A stretch of DNA of 14,065 nt from CAYFZR01 sp964347835 [NCBI: uncultured archaeon] (GTDB lineage: Archaea; CAYFZR01), in assembly GCA_964347835.1 (NCBI GenBank), contig CAYFZR010000047.1, positions 1 through 14,065 of the forward strand. Direction: 5' to 3'. The notes under the pieces were generated by a model. It made no database searches and was not told where the DNA came from. It was given only the letters and a program-made list of their open reading frames with translations. Below, piece by piece: positions 13,666 through 14,065 of the stretch. Position numbers and translations under genes: made by a program. How positions within the stretch are numbered: the stretch's first letter is position 1; each line of letters starts with the position of its first letter.

Positions 13666-14065
13666 ATGAAAAAATGGACCGGAGACTTTTGGCTTTCCAT
13701 TCGAATGCTTCTTACCATGTTTTTGCTCGCAGCGGTTTATCTCGCTTTTCTGGTTATATTAACCTATTTAGGATATCCTCCAATTTTCATAATTTTGATA
13801 GCAGCGTTACTCTTAGGAATTCAATACTATACTTCAGACAAGCTCGTGCTGATGAGTACTGGAGCAAGAATTGTCGAGCCGGAAATGGCGCCTTTGCTTC
13901 ACGATACGGTGGAAAGACTATGCCTAATGTCGGATCTTCCCAAGCCTAAAATAGCGGTTTTACAGAGCAATGTACCCAATGCTTTTGCTACTGGAAGAGC
14001 TCCAGATAAATCTGTCGTGGCTGTTACTACCTCTCTCTTAGATAGATTGTCTCAACCGGAGCTTC
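13666..14065 (+). CDS. htpX: HtpX-like membrane zinc protease (M48), N-terminal part
   Basis: HtpX-type proteases degrade damaged membrane proteins. The visible 133 residues from ATG at 13666 include two membrane helices (about 14-34 and 39-52), then the family block with STGARIVEPEMAPLLHDTVE and VPNAFATGRAPDKSVVAVTT, which precedes the HExxH zinc site. The window ends at LSQPEL, just before that site, so the catalytic motif is not seen. GGGGTGGG lies three bases before the ATG. The gap to hemC is 54 bases with no obvious terminator, so read-through from the hem operon is possible but a role in the pathway is not implied. Confidence 0.9.
   Translation, partial: MKKWTGDFWLSIRMLLTMFLLAAVYLAFLVILTYLGYPPIFIILIAALLLGIQYYTSDKLVLMSTGARIVEPEMAPLLHDTVERLCLMSDLPKPKIAVLQSNVPNAFATGRAPDKSVVAVTTSLLDRLSQPEL

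Noticed and set aside
13674-13949. 91-codon plus frame near the right edge
   Set aside because: Out of frame with the HtpX-like protein starting at 13666, which shows family motifs throughout.

Overview
The window looks archaeal, most likely from an anaerobic methanogen-related euryarchaeon (Halobacteriota: methanogens, ANME or alkane oxidisers). The evidence is an HdrA-type heterodisulfide reductase subunit, a three-cysteine archaeal ThiI without a rhodanese domain, the C5 (glutamate) tetrapyrrole route, archaeal small regulators, TATA-like promoter boxes with oligo-T ends, and a small multihaem cytochrome. The DNA is AT-rich. No mobile element, CRISPR array, tRNA or rRNA was seen, and no stretch longer than about 250 bases lacks a gene. 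The exact lineage cannot be fixed from the sequence alone.

Layout. (1) 1-1423, minus: the N-terminal 474 codons of hdrA, running off the left edge. (2) 1556-3104, minus: larE (sulfur insertion into the nickel-pincer cofactor), a ribbon-helix-helix regulator, and a helix-turn-helix regulator with a CxxC...CxxC tail. (3) 3218-4620, plus, divergent from (2): a tiny winged-helix protein whose reading frame has no normal start, then thiI (tRNA 4-thiouridine synthesis). Two PP-loop sulfurtransferases therefore flank three small regulators, and the shared intergenic region carries AAGGTGGT repeats. (4) 4617-6275, minus: a two-CBS-domain protein and a single-pass membrane coiled-coil protein with PEVEEP repeats. 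(5) 6347-7997, plus: an unrecognised protein with a soluble N-terminus and four membrane helices, a 50-residue four-CxxC zinc-ribbon protein, and an overlapping protein resembling the bifunctional-nuclease (DUF151) family. (6) 8051-8725, minus: a membrane-anchored five-haem cytochrome with CxxCK and CX6CH sites. (7) 8977-13611, plus: a tetrapyrrole operon made of a truncated siroheme-synthase Rossmann fragment, then hemA, hemB, hemL and hemC, overlapping or touching throughout. (8) 13666-end: the start of an htpX-like membrane protease.

The hem operon encodes glutamyl-tRNA to hydroxymethylbilane (GluTR, GSAM, PBG synthase, HMB synthase). Uroporphyrinogen-III synthase and a full precorrin-2 dehydrogenase are not in the window. 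The products would feed siroheme, F430, corrinoids and, with the cytochrome next door, haem. The observations most worth checking are the start or frameshift of the small winged-helix gene (a CUU-UGA site that gives the correct frame after a +1 shift), the miniature NrfA-like cytochrome with two non-standard haem sites, the truncated siroheme-synthase gene used as the operon's first cistron, and the repeat array between the regulators.
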